A stretch of 64,000 bases of DNA from Saccharum officinarum (lineage: Eukaryota > Streptophyta > Magnoliopsida > Poales > Poaceae). The position numbers and the translations under genes were made by a program. The notes beneath the pieces were generated by a model. The model worked only from the letters and a program-made list of their open reading frames with translations, was not told where the DNA came from and did not search any database. The stretch spans positions 98,386,701 to 98,450,700 of the forward strand of contig CM036159.1 in assembly GCA_020631735.1 (NCBI GenBank). The letters are read 5' to 3'. The number at the start of each line of letters is the position of its first letter. Within the stretch, counting starts at the first letter, position 1. Of the stretch, positions 12,561-24,862 are shown piece by piece.

Positions 12561-13010
12561 GGTTCCATGGTTAGGTCGATGTATTTTAGTTGCAGCAGTT
12601 AATTCACTAGCAGCAATAGGCCTTTTGCATAAGGAGCTGAAATAACAAACGCTAGTCTGTGCTACATTTTTTTTTGAATCAAGTCTGTGCTACATTTGAC
12701 TCTACCATACACACCGACGCACATATAACATATTAGGTCGTCAATGCATTTAAATTGCAGCAGCTAGTTGGTCCCTCCATTCCAAATTAAAACATTTTGA
12801 CTTTTCTAAATACATAACTTTTACTATATAATATCATTAAGTCTAGATACACAGTAAAAACAACATATTTATTTATCAGGTGGAGAATCCTCCCCCTTCC
12901 TTTTGAAGTTTCTAAAAAATAATATATCGAGAGAAGATAAAACGTATTATAATCTATAACAGAGGGAGGAGTTCACTAGCAGCAGTCGGCATTTTGCATA
13001 AAAGCCTGAA
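12560..13010. repeat. Diverged tandem duplication interrupted by a small MITE
   Basis: Copy 1 (about 12573-12655) and copy 2 (about 12736-13024) share a GCAGCAG/CACTAGCAGCA phrase, a TTTTGCATAA-rich stretch and an AACGCT stretch. Copy 2 is split by a 201-bp insertion at 12770-12970. Confidence 0.6.
12770..12970. mobile_element. Small MITE, Stowaway-like ends
   Basis: Ends are GGTCCCTCCATTCC on the left and AGAGGGAGGA on the right (imperfect inverted repeat), flanked by GTT on both sides (12767-12769 and 12971-12973). The neighbouring uninterrupted duplicate copy serves as a related empty site. Confidence 0.55.
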
Positions 13011-13173
13011 ATATTAAGAAACGCTATGTTGACTCTAACAGTATGGTTACATCTTCAGTACCATGACCTAAAAAGCAAACACAGTCTGTTTTTTTTAATC
13101 GAACTGGAAGGAGCTCTGCCGCCGTTCAGTAGATAAAGAAAGGAGCAGAGTTTATACAAGGGAATGCAAAGTG

Positions 13174-13307
<134 letters not shown>

Positions 13308-13975
13308 TGTCTCCCTTGCAACACTGCCCTATAGGCTATATGTAGTGTTGATGAGTCGATGACATCAGTGAGTGATCTAATCAAAGATTGCTAACGAGCT
13401 ATAGCAATCTTACCGGAATCGGCCGTATTTTTTTTTGCAATTTAGCCATTTTCTTGTTAAAATTTCACGTTTACACCCCTGAGAATCGTAAACTCAACTT
13501 TGGACTTATTTTCTCAGCGCCGAGGTGGTCATGGCGTTGAGGTCAGAGACCGGATGATGACATGGCGCTGACGTGGCACCGACGTGGCATAGCTCGGCGC
13601 CACGAAGCAGGGTGCCGACCTCGGCTGTGCTGTAGCGGCCTGTCGCGCGTCGCTGACCTACGCGTACTGTATTGCTTTGCTTCGCATTCGCATGCATGCA
13701 ACATGTCTTTTGGACAGAGAGAGGGAGCGCGCATGCTGGACAGAGAGAGTTGGAGAGAGAGACAAAGAAAATGCATGCTGTACGCTGCCGTAGACATGCA
13801 GACTTTGGGGGGCAACCGAGCAACACGCAACCCTAGCTGCATGCATACTCGCGTCCATTAGCTACTAGACACGCAACCCCATGGACCTGCTTCTGCATGA
13901 CTGCACGGCTCCATCAAATCAATTTGCTTTTGTTAAACACTCTCACATCAACCATTTGTCTTACTTAATTTTTCT

Positions 13976-14100
13976 AAGACAAGCATCTAATATCCACACA
14001 TATTTATACTCTCCAAGACAAGCATCTCATATCCACACATATTTCATGATAAATCTTTCTACTCTCCAAGACAAGCATCTCATATCCACACGTATTTATA
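13976..14100. repeat. Three imperfect tandem units
   Basis: AAGACAAGCATCT(A/C)ATATCC occurs at about 13976, 14015 and 14068, each followed by ACAC(A/G)TATTT. Spacing is 39 and 53 bp; the middle unit has an extra segment. Confidence 0.8.
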
Positions 14101-14461
14101 TCCGAAAATTAGAAGTCTAATACGTATGTTGGGCTGCTTGGTTTTGCCCTTAAATTTAGGGATACAATATCAAACTTCAATTTAGTCACCTTTCGCCAAA
14201 AAAAATGCAATTCTTAGTTAAAGTGACTAAATTTTAACTATCTATCTATATATATATACTTATTTTAGGATAAAGAGAGTATAATATACTTTAATTACAA
14301 ATCTAATAGTATCAAGTTTATACCATAATAGTTAAAAAATATTAGCCATATCACAGTTTTTTTTGACAAAAGCCAAATCATTAGGTTTATACAGTAGTAG
14401 CAAATTTTCTTATTTAGACTCGACGTCTACGTGTAAATGAGGCTGCCCATCTCGCGGTGCC

Positions 14462-14955
14462 TAAGGCTGGACGAAAAACTCGAAGCTCGTTAGCTCGCTC
14501 GGCTCGTGGCTGGCTCGGCTCAGCTCGGCTCGGCTCGTTAGGATAACGAGCCGAGTCGAGCCAGGATTTTAGCTCGTTAGCTATAACGAGCCAACTCGAG
14601 CTGGCTCGTGAGCCGCTCGCGAGCCAAACGAGCCGTAGTTTTAGAGAAAAAATAATCATAACTTATATTAGTTTTGTATTACTTCATGTTTTGCACTTCA
14701 TAAATAGATAATATGTTAGCTCATATGAATATTTTGTTTGATTTAAAGCTATTGAATATATTATTTTTATATTATTAATATTTTTATGCTTTAGATAAAT
14801 ACAAATATTATATTTTGTATTTTTTTTTCTGGCTCGCGAGCCTAACGAGCCAGCTCGAGCTCGTAACGAGCCGAACCGAGCTGGCTTTCTGGCTCGTTAA
14901 GATAACCTAACGAGCCAGAACGAGCCGAGCCGAGCCGAGCCGTTTACCAGCCTTA
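14462..14955. mobile_element. hAT-type MITE, 494 bp, perfect 8-bp TSD
   Basis: Terminal inverted repeats TAAGGCTGG and CCAGCCTTA are bounded by the 8-bp target duplication GCGGTGCC at 14454-14461 and 14956-14963. An 8-bp TSD is diagnostic for the hAT superfamily. Both subterminal regions (about 120 bp each) are packed with GGCTCG/CGAGCC repeats, in inverted orientation between ends, as expected of hAT transposase-binding arrays. The centre is AT-rich and has no transposase. Confidence 0.85.
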
Positions 14956-15317
14956 GCGGTGCCGATCCTGTGGGGCTGCGCTAGCGTGCGGTCACCCAGC
15001 TAGGGTATAAAAACTAGTACCGGTTTCTGCATTGAAAGTGCCCTGATTGCTGGAGTTGACGTCCAGCATGCCTTGTTTTTTTGGTCTTGATAAAAATTGC
15101 TATAGTGCCTCTGCATCCAGAATACTCTGATAATAGGTTTATAAAATTAACTAAAATTGATAACTAAATTTATAAAATTAATAGGTTTATAGGACATATA
15201 TTAAACGTTTGTATATGTGTTTACTAAAATTACGTGGTATATGTGTTTCAATCTTGGCCGTAAAAAACGTACTCCCTATATTAAGCGTACATGCACACAG
15301 TCTACTCCCTCCATTCT

Positions 15318-15559
15318 GGCCTTGTTCACTTGCAAAAAATTTTGCAAAATGACCCTGTAGCACGTTTCGTTGTTATTTGACAATTAGTGTCCAATTATGG
15401 TTTAATTAGGCTTAAAAGATTCGTCTCGTCCATTTCGTCTAAACTATGTAATTAGTTTTATTTTTTATCTATATTTAATGGTTCATGCATGTGTCTAAAG
15501 ATTCGATGTGATGGAGAATCTGAAAAATTTAGTAAAATTTTCTGGGAACTAAACCGGCC
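15318..15559. mobile_element. Tourist-like MITE
   Basis: Left end GGCCTTGTTCACTT, right end GGGAACTAAACCGGCC. Inside are the common grass MITE phrases (CCAATTATGGTTTAATTAGGC; TTCGTCTC). It is flanked on the left by CTCCCTCCATTC, a Stowaway-like end, suggesting insertion next to or into another MITE. Confidence 0.65.
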
Positions 15560-15730
15560 CCAGGTATGCATGGTTCGGCTGTGCTGCTGCATACACAGGA
15601 ACGAAGAGAGAGAGCATAGGCCTGGGCGCATGGCTTGACGCACTGCACGAAGTGAGACATCAGAGGCATGGGCGCATGGCCCTAGCAGCTTTTGACCAGA
15701 AAACGTGTGGCAGACACTGCATTGTTTCTA

Positions 15731-16005
15731 GGCCCTTGTTTAGTTCCCAACTTCTCCCCAAATTTCACTATGCAAAAAGAAGATTTCCCGTCACATCGAA
15801 ATGTCGGCACATGTATGAAGTACTAAATGTAGATGAAATTAAAAACTAATTACACAGTTTTGTTGTACTTTGCGAGACGAACATTTTGAGCCTAATTAGT
15901 CAAAGTTTGGACAATTTTTACCAAATAAAAACAAAAGTTGCTACAGTGTGACGGGACATTCACTATTCCAAGTTTGGATCCCAAATTTGGGATCTAAACA
16001 AGGCC
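15731..16005. mobile_element. Tourist-like MITE
   Basis: Left end GGCCCTTGTTTAGTTCCC, right end GGATCTAAACAAGGCC. Interior phrases include CATGTATGAAGTACTAAATG and GCCTAATTAGTC. Flanks are CTA on the left and TAG on the right, so the 3-bp duplication is not clean. Confidence 0.7.
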
Positions 16006-16336
16006 TAGGAGAGACCTCGGCGCCAAGATCTACCGCGCCGACGTTGACACCCTGTTTTAGTTTTATGGCGTTGAGCTATGTCGCGTTGGTGCCACGTTAA
16101 CACCATGTTATCATCAGTCTCCACTATGGCATTGAGACGTGTTACGTCAGTAGGTCACGGCGCCGAGAAAAAGGACCAAAGTTAGGTTTACGACGCTCAA
16201 GGGTGTAAATGTAAAATTTTAATGTAAGAAAGAAAAAGGCTAAATTACAAAAAAAAAATCGGTGGAATCAATGGGCTTAACCTAGCGAGAGTGTCTAAAA
16301 TGCTATAGCAGCGCTACATCATCAGTGCTATAAGTA

Positions 16337-16578
16337 CTCCCTCCGTCTCTAAATATTTATCGTTTTCACTTTCCGAGAAATAACTTTGATTAAATATATA
16401 TTAAAAATATTAATATTTATGGTATATAATTACTATTATTAGAAAGATATTTGAATCTAGTTTTTTTTAATAAATTTATTTAAAAATATAAATGTTGCAT
16501 GTATTTTCTTCAAATCGAGTTAAATTTGTGACACGCATAACAGCAGCATGTCGCTATTTAGGGACGGGACGGAGGGAG
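16337..16578. mobile_element. Stowaway-like MITE, 242 bp
   Basis: Ends CTCCCTCCGTC and GACGGAGGGAG are inverted repeats, bounded by TA (16335-16336 and 16579-16580), the target duplication typical of Tc1/mariner-derived Stowaway MITEs. Confidence 0.85.
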
Positions 16579-17214
16579 TAGGTTACAATTTCAAACATCG
16601 GTGGCTTTACACGCATGCTTTATGCCAGTCATTCTTGAGGGAAATATATATATATATATATAATAATACTGCTAGAACGACTCATTACTTTTGCTGGGAT
16701 TGTTAACTATATCTTGAGCAACTGACGAAGTATTCAATCAATAATCAGTCCAAACGTAGCTACAAGCTCCACTTCAAGTAGCAGTAGCTGCGACACACCC
16801 TTCCTACCTTATGGATTTATGGTGGAGACATTATTATTCCAATTTCATTCATCGAGACAAAGAACGGCTTCACGCGTAAGTACTGAATTAAAATACAGCG
16901 ATCCAGGACAATTGAACCTCCATTTCCTTCTTGGTGGTGCATATATACAATTCCGTCAGGCTCATCACGACCACACAAACAAATCGCACGCCACATCTGC
17001 CGGGGTTGGTGCATCCTCCAGAAGCCATCATATATATACATATATTTCTGTGATTTGGCAGATTTATAGATAAGATAATAGATGCCGCTTAGTTTAGTGT
17101 GTATCTGTGTGATTTGGTCAGGGTTTAATTTCGTTGCTGCTGCTGTGGACAGCAACTGGTGAGGTTTCTGAACATGATCGCTGATGCGGCGTCCCTGTTG
17201 GCGCTTGCACACCA

Positions 17215-18103
17215 AGGTACGTACGGTTCGGTTGCCCAGGTTCGATCAGGGCCAGCAAGGACACCTGCAGCCCATCTTCCGAGTTCCGAGCTCTAGTCGG
17301 TGCAATCTTGGCCGTTCCTTCCTGTCCCAACGCTCCAGTTCTCAAGTGTGGTATCTGCACTGCAGACAAAGGCTTGCATGGAATGGAAGACAAAGGCTCG
17401 TTCGTTTGGAACGCTGAAACAAAAAATCAACTGTAATTTAGGATTTTTGTTTGGGAAAAAAGTTTGTTCTTATCGGCAGGATTTGATTGAAAGCAAAAAT
17501 GTTGTTAAATGCATTTGATCGATCAAGAGAGGTACGTCCACTCCATTAATTGGCATGATCTCCAAAATAAAGCCGGGAAACTTAAAGGCGGGGCGAGCTG
17601 CTATCAGATGGAAGTGAGCGGATCGATGGTGACCCTAGTAAACAGTATTAGCAGTTATGTCTTCAAATAAATTTATTATAAAAATATATTCTATAACTAA
17701 TCTAATGATACTTATTTTGTATCGTGAATGTTAGCAGTTTTTTATATAAATTTAGTTAAAGTTCACACGATTTGACTTCTCCAAAAACGAGAATTCGTGG
17801 ACGGAGGTAGTATATTCTATTCATCCGGCCGGGAATTGAACAAAAAGGAACTGCCACACCCACACCCGGGCAGTTACCTGTAGGCTAGCTGCTGCCCATC
17901 GCCCTTGACAATAACATCTCAATTTCCCTTGATGTTGCATTGCATGCCTATACAACTGATATCCAAGATATACCGAATTTGTGTCCGAGCCTCCGAGGCA
18001 TCTGTAACCATCACAATTAAGGCGTAAATAACTCACCTGTCCCTGTTGAAGCATGCATTCCACTTCCAGCCCCATCTGAATTAATGACCATATAAATCCT
18101 AGT

Positions 18104-18188
<85 letters not shown>

Positions 18189-18262
18189 TACCACCTAATG
18201 ATCCATTCATCCATATCATTGCAGCTTTGATGAACATGGAACACTCCATCCCTGCATATACC
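17215..18262 (-). other. Exon-like segments, gene not recognized
   Basis: On the minus strand several short stretches are bounded by good splice signals: TATATGCAG|GGATGG (about 18251), GGGACAG|GTGAGT (about 18036), GGTTACAG|ATGCC to CTACAG|GTAACT (about 18003-17877), and GTCTGCAG|TGCAG to GAACC|GTACG (about 17360-17222). Translations are short and contain stops in places, and I recognize no family. It may be a small gene, a non-coding transcript or a decayed gene. A long (AT)n run lies between the first two segments. Confidence 0.2.
18107..18186. repeat. (AT)40 microsatellite
   Basis: Uninterrupted AT run of 80 bases. Confidence 0.98.
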
Positions 18263-20320
18263 AGCCTGACTTCATCCCTTGCCTTTCAAGGACCCCATAA
18301 TTAGCAAGCAGATAATCTACAAGCATAGGTAGGCCACTGACCACTGTTGCTGATCTTGGATGATCTTATCTTCGCGTCAAAAGCTAGATATATTATATAT
18401 ATCCTGAGAAATGATGCTTTCTTTTGGCGGTGCAATGAACGAACGAGCAGTGACCGGTGGACCAGAGAACTGAAGTGTGTCAAACACAGAACTGGATTAA
18501 AAACGACGTCGGGTTCACAGAAAATGCGTGCCCAAATCGCGTCAGTTCAGGTGCTCCCATCCATCCATGGCACAGAAGGACCAGTGGTGATTCGGGTCGT
18601 ACATGCCCGTCGTCCTCCTTCGTGATTTCATACGTGGAAAGAAGACGACGACGCCCATATGTCGAGCTCTCGTGGTGCTGGGAGGAAGAAGAAGAAGAAT
18701 ACGCGTGCATTTAGCAATGGGCAAAGCAACCAATTGGTTGGACCATATGCTTCAGAGAATCCATGCCTTTTCCACTTTGGTTCCTCGCTCCTCCTTTTTC
18801 CCGCTTTGTTTTTCTCCTTCGTTTTCTTGATTCTTTTGTCCGTTCCTTTCAGTACAGGGTGGCACTTCCAGTAACTTTACTCCACTGTAATGTCAGCATT
18901 TGGGACTTGCTGGGAGACGACCCATCTACTGAAGAACGTTCAAGAGCCGTTTATTTGGGGATCGGTGTTTGTGACGTTACGTCTCACCTCGACATGTGTA
19001 TGTGTGATCTGGAACATATGTATGAGAAGAAAAAGAACACACTGAACTCTGAAGTGGTAGCTATGGTCTCGTAAAAATTGCTTACACACCACTCCTGATT
19101 CCTAGCTACTGCCTTTTTTACCAAAGCATACTACTATATAACTGTTTGGTGAAAACCTGCATGGTCTTCGTTCTTCTTTATTGCTGTTTGGAAAGGAAAG
19201 GAAAATGTTCTGCTTCTGCTTCTGCTTTGCTTGCACTTTATATCTGATGTTATCCTGCTCCAAACGCTGCTGGTTCTATACTTCTCTTTTGGCTTAGCTT
19301 AGATGTAGTGTGCAATGGATCTCTTGGGGTAAATGGCCGACAATATCTTTTCGAAAGTTTGCAAAGAAAGGAACCTATATATACGTAATTCGCTAAACCC
19401 CAGGTGAATTTCAGAGTATAGCGCTTGAGCAAATCTAGCAGGTTTAGTTGTGATAACAGTTTTATTTGCTCTTTTTTTTTGAACGTAAGCTTTATTTGCT
19501 CATTAATTAGTAGTAGCTAGCTCAAGTGTGCTGAACAAAGGCATGCGTCTTTAATCTAATTAATAATCATGTGTCTCTGAAGAAACATGGATGAGACATT
19601 TGGAGTTATTAGGCTACAACTAAAGATCTCTTTTTGGCGCCAGTGTACGAGAAAACAAAAGGCGATCCAACTCCGCCGTCGGTCGTTGGCCGGTCCGATC
19701 CGATCGGCTCATGATCGATCTCATCCCACAGCTCGTCTAGAACTCACACGATTTGAACGACGAAAGCGAGCGAGCGAGGTAAAAGAAAAGGCGAGAGTGA
19801 CATGTACTACAGTCCACAGGACTACAGGAGAGTGACTGAGTGCGTGCGTGGCTGAGTTACAGTAGGGTTAGAAACAAAGCCTTGAAGGCAACTCCATGGC
19901 CAACCGAACCTACCCTAACACCCTAGCCTTTTCGCCGTTTGCTGATGAAGGGCATGCATGCATTCGTCGTCGATCGTCTCGTCTGTCGCATTGGCTCTCG
20001 CCGCCGGCTTGAGCATCGTTCGATCGGCCTCTCACCGGAATGTTTGGTGGATTTCTTTGTCTTTGAGCTAGGAAAGTTTGGATGTACTATTACTACTCCT
20101 GCAACATTCCTACTTGATACCTTTACGCACTGGCTGTGAGTGTGAGTTGTGAGCTGACTCACTTGAAGGCAATGGTGTGCGCGTCAAGTGATTCAAGTCT
20201 GCTGTGTTGCAGCGTGCCAGCAGCGTATACCTGCAGGTGATGGTGATCCAAGTTATTACTAGTTTCTTCAGTGTAAATCCTTTTACTGCACCGGCCAGTG
20301 TGCAGTAGCAGAGGTCCTTA
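18263..20320. other. Intergenic, nothing supported
   Basis: Mixed-composition sequence with only short ORFs lacking domains. 17640-17812 just before this stretch ends in GGACGGAGGTAGTA and is probably a decayed Stowaway end. Confidence 0.5.
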
Positions 20321-20660
20321 GGCTGTGTTTAGTTCCCACCTAAAAAATTTTCACCCCATCATATCGAATATTTGGACATATGCATGAAGTACTAAATGTA
20401 GACGAAAAAAACTAATTGCACGGTCTGGTTAGAAACCACGAGACAAATATTTTAAGCCTAATTAGTCCATGATTAGCCTTAAGTGCTACAGTACACACAT
20501 GTGCTAATGACGGTTTAATTAGGCTTAATAAATTCGTCTCGCGGTTTCCTGGCGAGTTATATAATTAGTTTTTTAATTAGTATTCGAAAACCCCTTCCGA
20601 CATCTATAAAACATCAAATGTGACACTTAAAAAATTTTCTTTTATAAACTAAACAAGGCC
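20321..20660. mobile_element. Tourist-like MITE, 340 bp, TTA TSD
   Basis: Left end GGCTGTGTTTAGTTCCC, right end AACTAAACAAGGCC, flanked by TTA at 20318-20320 and 20661-20663, the PIF/Harbinger-type duplication. The interior contains two inverted GCCTAATTAG stretches. Confidence 0.85.
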
Positions 20661-20663
20661 TTA

Positions 20664-21963
20664 ACGTGAGCCCGGAAGACGTGGTAAAACCTGAACCGGG
20701 AGGAGACAGGACGCGTCCGTCGGTGGGATCCAGCCTGAGAATTCTGACCAGATCAGATGGCTCTCCGACACATCGACGGGGACGTACGGCCGGTTGCTTT
20801 CAGGCATCTTTTAGACCCCTTCCGCGACATGGGAAATTTTCCTGTTTTGCGTTTTGCTTCTGAAAAAACCAACAGATTTCTGTACGTACGACTCATTGTG
20901 AAAATTCTGTGTTCGAAAGGGGCTTTAGTTTGATCCGCGGCGGAAGACAGCGTGTTATCGACGGCTTGATTTGGTGGTGGGTTTCGGTTTCGTACGAGGC
21001 GTGGAGCCTAAGAACTCTAGATGGCGATGGAGATGGATTGGCCGATTGGGTCGACCGACCGGTGCCGGTGGCAGGCTGTGTGTCGGCCGGGCTTGGCTTC
21101 TGCGGTTGCGACGTTGCTTCACCAGACTCCCGTGCAGCAGTCAGCACTCGACACTCAACAGTGATGGACGCGCCTGAACCTGAAATGGTGCTCTACTGTG
21201 CAACGGGCACTAGGCACGGGAATAAAGCTGGGCCTTAAGCAATTCGTACGGTGCTAAAGCAGATCGGCCTGGAGTAAGGTTGGTCCCATGCTGCTGCTCG
21301 GCCCATGTGAGTAGCATCTGGGCTCACTCTTTCCGTTTCCTTCTGTGTACAGGGCGATTTGGCGAACGAACGTTCCTGGCTATTTTCCACTACAACAACT
21401 CTGCCGAGCCACCAACCAGCTTGAGCCTTTTGCACATCGTCGTCGTCGTGTAGGCGCACTACGGTGCAAGCTGGGGTACGCCTCAACATCACAAATTCTC
21501 AATTACACGGTGAGCCGCAGTCAACGCTGCAGCTCTTGTACAACTTGTAGTATTGTACTATTATTGTATACAGCTGCTGCTCTACCAATGCTGCGACCCG
21601 AGCACGTCGCCTTGTTCCAGCGATCGTGCGCGCAGATCCGGGAGTTCCATTGCGTCTGCCGCTGAAACATCGAAACCCACCTAGAAGCATCTCTTCGCAA
21701 CATCGGGGCAACAAAATGAAATGCATTCGAGTTCACAAAATCAGGGCAGGAGCATAAAGAAAACAGATCCAACTGTGGTACAGAACCATCCTGTCTTGTC
21801 CAGCAAACTGAATACGCCAGCAAAGCAATCTCACAACTTGAACACATACATGCAGCACAAACAACGTGCCATCGAGTAAACCAAGGCAAATTATTTACAC
21901 GCTCTCGCCACTGACAAACATCAAACACACGCACACAAGGGGAAAAAAAGGGGGAAAAGGAAA
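20664..21963. other. Intergenic plus 3'UTR of the WEB1-like gene
   Basis: No supported gene. 21700-21963 is low-complexity AT-moderate sequence directly downstream of the WEB1-like stop and probably its 3'UTR. ORFs in 20890-21240 lack recognizable domains. Confidence 0.5.
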
Positions 21964-24862
21964 TCACATTCTGAATGACAAGCTTCGCAGCTCTGAGCCT
22001 CCTCCTGCCCAGCAGCCCAGGAACATGTTAACGCGACGGAAGAACGACAGCTTCTTCGCCTTCTTCGTCCTCGCTTGCAGGGCCAGGTCGTTGGGGCTGC
22101 TCCTCCCGGACGCGTCCAGCACCGGATGAACTGACGCGGCGGCGCAGCTGTCTTCTTTGCCCACGCATGTCGTGTCTCCACCCACGATCTCTGCAACTGC
22201 AGCGCTTGATGAAGGTCTGGCTTCAGGCTTTGAAGCTTCACCGGCCTTGCAGCGGCGCTTCCCATTCTCCTCTCTCCATTTCCTCAGCTCCTGCTCTATG
22301 GCCAGCTTGCCTTCGGTTGCCCTGCCTGTCCGCTCGGTGGCCGCGGCCAGTGCCTGCATCTGTTCTTCCAAGGCCTTGAAGATTTCGTCCAGTCTTGATA
22401 AGGTCCGCGATGCGGACTCCTTTGCCGCCTCAACCTGTGCCATGGCAGCAGCTGTCTTCTCGTGCACATGCTCTTCTGCCTGACGGGACTTCTGAACCAG
22501 AGACGTGTAGTCATCCAAGTCAAGCGTGATCATCTGAGAGGAGCCTTGTTTGACGTTTACGGCAACCTTGCTGTCCTCCATTGTTCTCAGAGTATTGAGC
22601 GCCAGCCTTTCAGACTCTTTTGCCGCCTGTATGTCCGTCAGAACTACTTCAAGCTTGAATTCCACGGTGCTCAGAGCAGCCTTCGCTTGCTCCACTTCTT
22701 CCTTGGTCTTTCTTAGCTCCTCCTGAGCATTGGTAGCTATGACCTTAGCCTCGTCAACTTCCATTCTATCTCGGCACTCCTGTGCCTTGGCATGGACTGC
22801 CTCAAGTTCCTGCTGTGACAGCTTGATGTCCATCTTGAGAGATTCGATGGTTATGGATGCCATCGCTTCCACCTGTTGAGTGGCAGCAAGTGCTGCTCTC
22901 TCTTTGTTCAATTGTGATTTGAGCAATTCAGCTGTAGCTTTCATAACACATAATTCATCTGTCACCTTCGCTATGCTTTTCCTGTGCTCCTCGAGCTCAT
23001 TCTTTAACATAATGATGACTTCTTCTTGCATGGGTTTATGAGTTCCACTTTCTTGTTCTTGTGCTTCCCCGATTAGCTTTGCCCCCAAACAAGCGGCTAG
23101 CTGATTCTTAAGATTGAGCAACATGATGGCTGACGTATCATGCTTTGATTGCAATTCTTGAAAAGAACAAAGGTCTAAGCTGATCTGATTCAGCTCTTTA
23201 TCTGATTGCCTCAGATCCTTTTCCCATGCAAGGCAATCCTCATCACGTGCCGTCAACGTGTTCTTCTTCCGTTCTTCAGCATCCTGGCATGTGGCGTTAG
23301 CCAAATCAAACACCTCCTTTAGTCTTTGGAGCTCTATGGTGAGCTCCTCTATTTCTTTCTCTGCGTCTTTGGACATTACGAAGGCTGCCTGAGCTTTGCT
23401 AATGGAACTATCTGTTTCGATCAACAAAGAACCATAATCCTTCTGCACTTTTCCCAACTCATCTTTCACTGACATCACTTTGGCAATCAATGCTTTGCGT
23501 CGTTCTTGAATATTATTCAGCTTCTCTCCAACCATAGCACTATCATTACAGGCAACTCCCTCTATCGCTTGTAAAATAAATTGAACTAACTCCAAGTCCT
23601 CCATGACATCCACCTCTTCAGCTTGTTCCCTCTCCAGGACATGTTTCATCTCGTTGATAAGGTTCTTTGTTTTCTCAAGCTCATTTAATACTGATAACTT
23701 TGAAGCCTCTGCAGCTTCTGCTTGATGTTTACATTCTGAAATTTCGTTCTTCAGCTTATCAAGCTCAATATGATCACTCTCCTGCTTATAGAAACAAACG
23801 AGAGTATGTCACAGAGTTATAACAGTTACAATACATATGAAAAAAAAATATAAGGAAGGGAAAGCAATTCTCAATTACCTGTACTGTCTGTGTCCTGCGA
23901 GTTTTCCAGTTGATGCTGCCACCAAACTTTGATGCAGCAACCTTTACTGATTCAATGGGAGACGTAGTATCAACAATGGTTTTATCCATTCTTAAGTACT
24001 TGCTGGTGTTTGATCTGCTCACAGGTGCAGGCACCTTTTGCCGTGTGTCTCCTAGACTCATTTGGCGCTTATGAAATCTGTGGACGACCAGTGGCTTATC
24101 TTCTTTCACCCTTTCCAGGATGGCAGGTGGTGTTTCACAAGTAACTTTACCAGAATCAATACAAGAAGCCTCATCCGGGACCCCTTCAATTAACCTAAGC
24201 GTGGAGTATGAAGCTGCACAGACATTTACTTCTGAAGCATCCATTGTGATACAATCATCTTGGGCTTCCTTTGATTCATAAGCTCTGCTAGAGGAAGTTA
24301 GAAAGCCTTCAGGAGCTTCATTGGTTGATGTCAATTCACCACCGTCTGCTTTTGGTGAAAGGACAACATAATCATCACAAGGAACATTTTGTTCAACTGA
24401 AACTTCTTGCAAATCGCCTTTCATGTCAGTCAATATGAGACTTATAGGGCATTCTTGCTGCTTTGATGCCTCGAACATGCAACTGGCTGTGTTTGAATCA
24501 TCTTGAGCATCCACTGGTTCATTAGCTTTGCTAGAGGAAGATGGAATACCATCATGAACTTCAATAGAGCATGACAATTCACTTGTGTCCACTTTTGGTG
24601 AAAGGTTGATAGAAACACCAGTAGGAATCTTCTGCTCAACTGAAATTTCTTGCAAATTGCTTTTGTTCTTAACCAATACAAGGCCCAGAGGATGTTCTTG
24701 CTGCAATGATGCCACAAAATTGGCACTTACTGTCTTCTGAAGGTTATTACTATCGTCTTCATCAGTACCTTCAATTAGATTAGGCCCTACTGAACTTTGC
24801 AAAGATTTTGTTGAAGAGACAATGTGAGATGAATCAGCCCCTTCGATCTTCTTGTCTGCCAT
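21964..24862 (-). CDS. WEB1/PMI2-like coiled-coil protein (DUF827/WEMBL family)
   Basis: Two coding exons on the minus strand, 24862-23879 and 23781-21964, joined at CAG|GTAATT and AAGCAG|GAG in phase 0, give about 933 residues. Residues 1-300 are a variable, serine/acid-rich region with two similar blocks (QQE-PL/SLVL/I, S-L-PK-D). SPIESVKVAASKFGG-NWKTRR near 300-320 is the conserved entry to the WEMBL domain. From there to about 870 is almost continuous coiled coil, and the C-terminus has the basic KAKKLSFFRR typical of the family. WEB1 in Arabidopsis works with PMI2 in light-driven chloroplast movement through actin; function here is inferred from family. I chose the ATG at 24862 because a splice acceptor (TTCTTCAG, to 24898) lies just upstream. 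No break is seen. Confidence 0.85.

Larger units (their letters stand above)
13384..16292. mobile_element. Long-TIR, non-autonomous element (Mutator-like), with nested MITEs
   Basis: The left end (about 13410-13640) and right end (about 16010-16265) are inverted copies. Left reads TTTTTTTTGCAATTTAGCC, then TTACACCCCTGAG, CGTAAACTC, TTTCTCAGCGCCGAGG, then ATGACATGGCGCTGACGTGG. The reverse complement of the right end reads the same series with about 80% agreement by eye. TIRs over 200 bp are characteristic of Mutator-like elements. No transposase ORF is present. Inside are a hAT MITE (14462-14955), two Tourist-like MITEs (15318-15559, 15731-16005) and a short tandem repeat (13976-14100). The outermost boundaries and a 9-bp target duplication could not be fixed. 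Confidence 0.6.
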
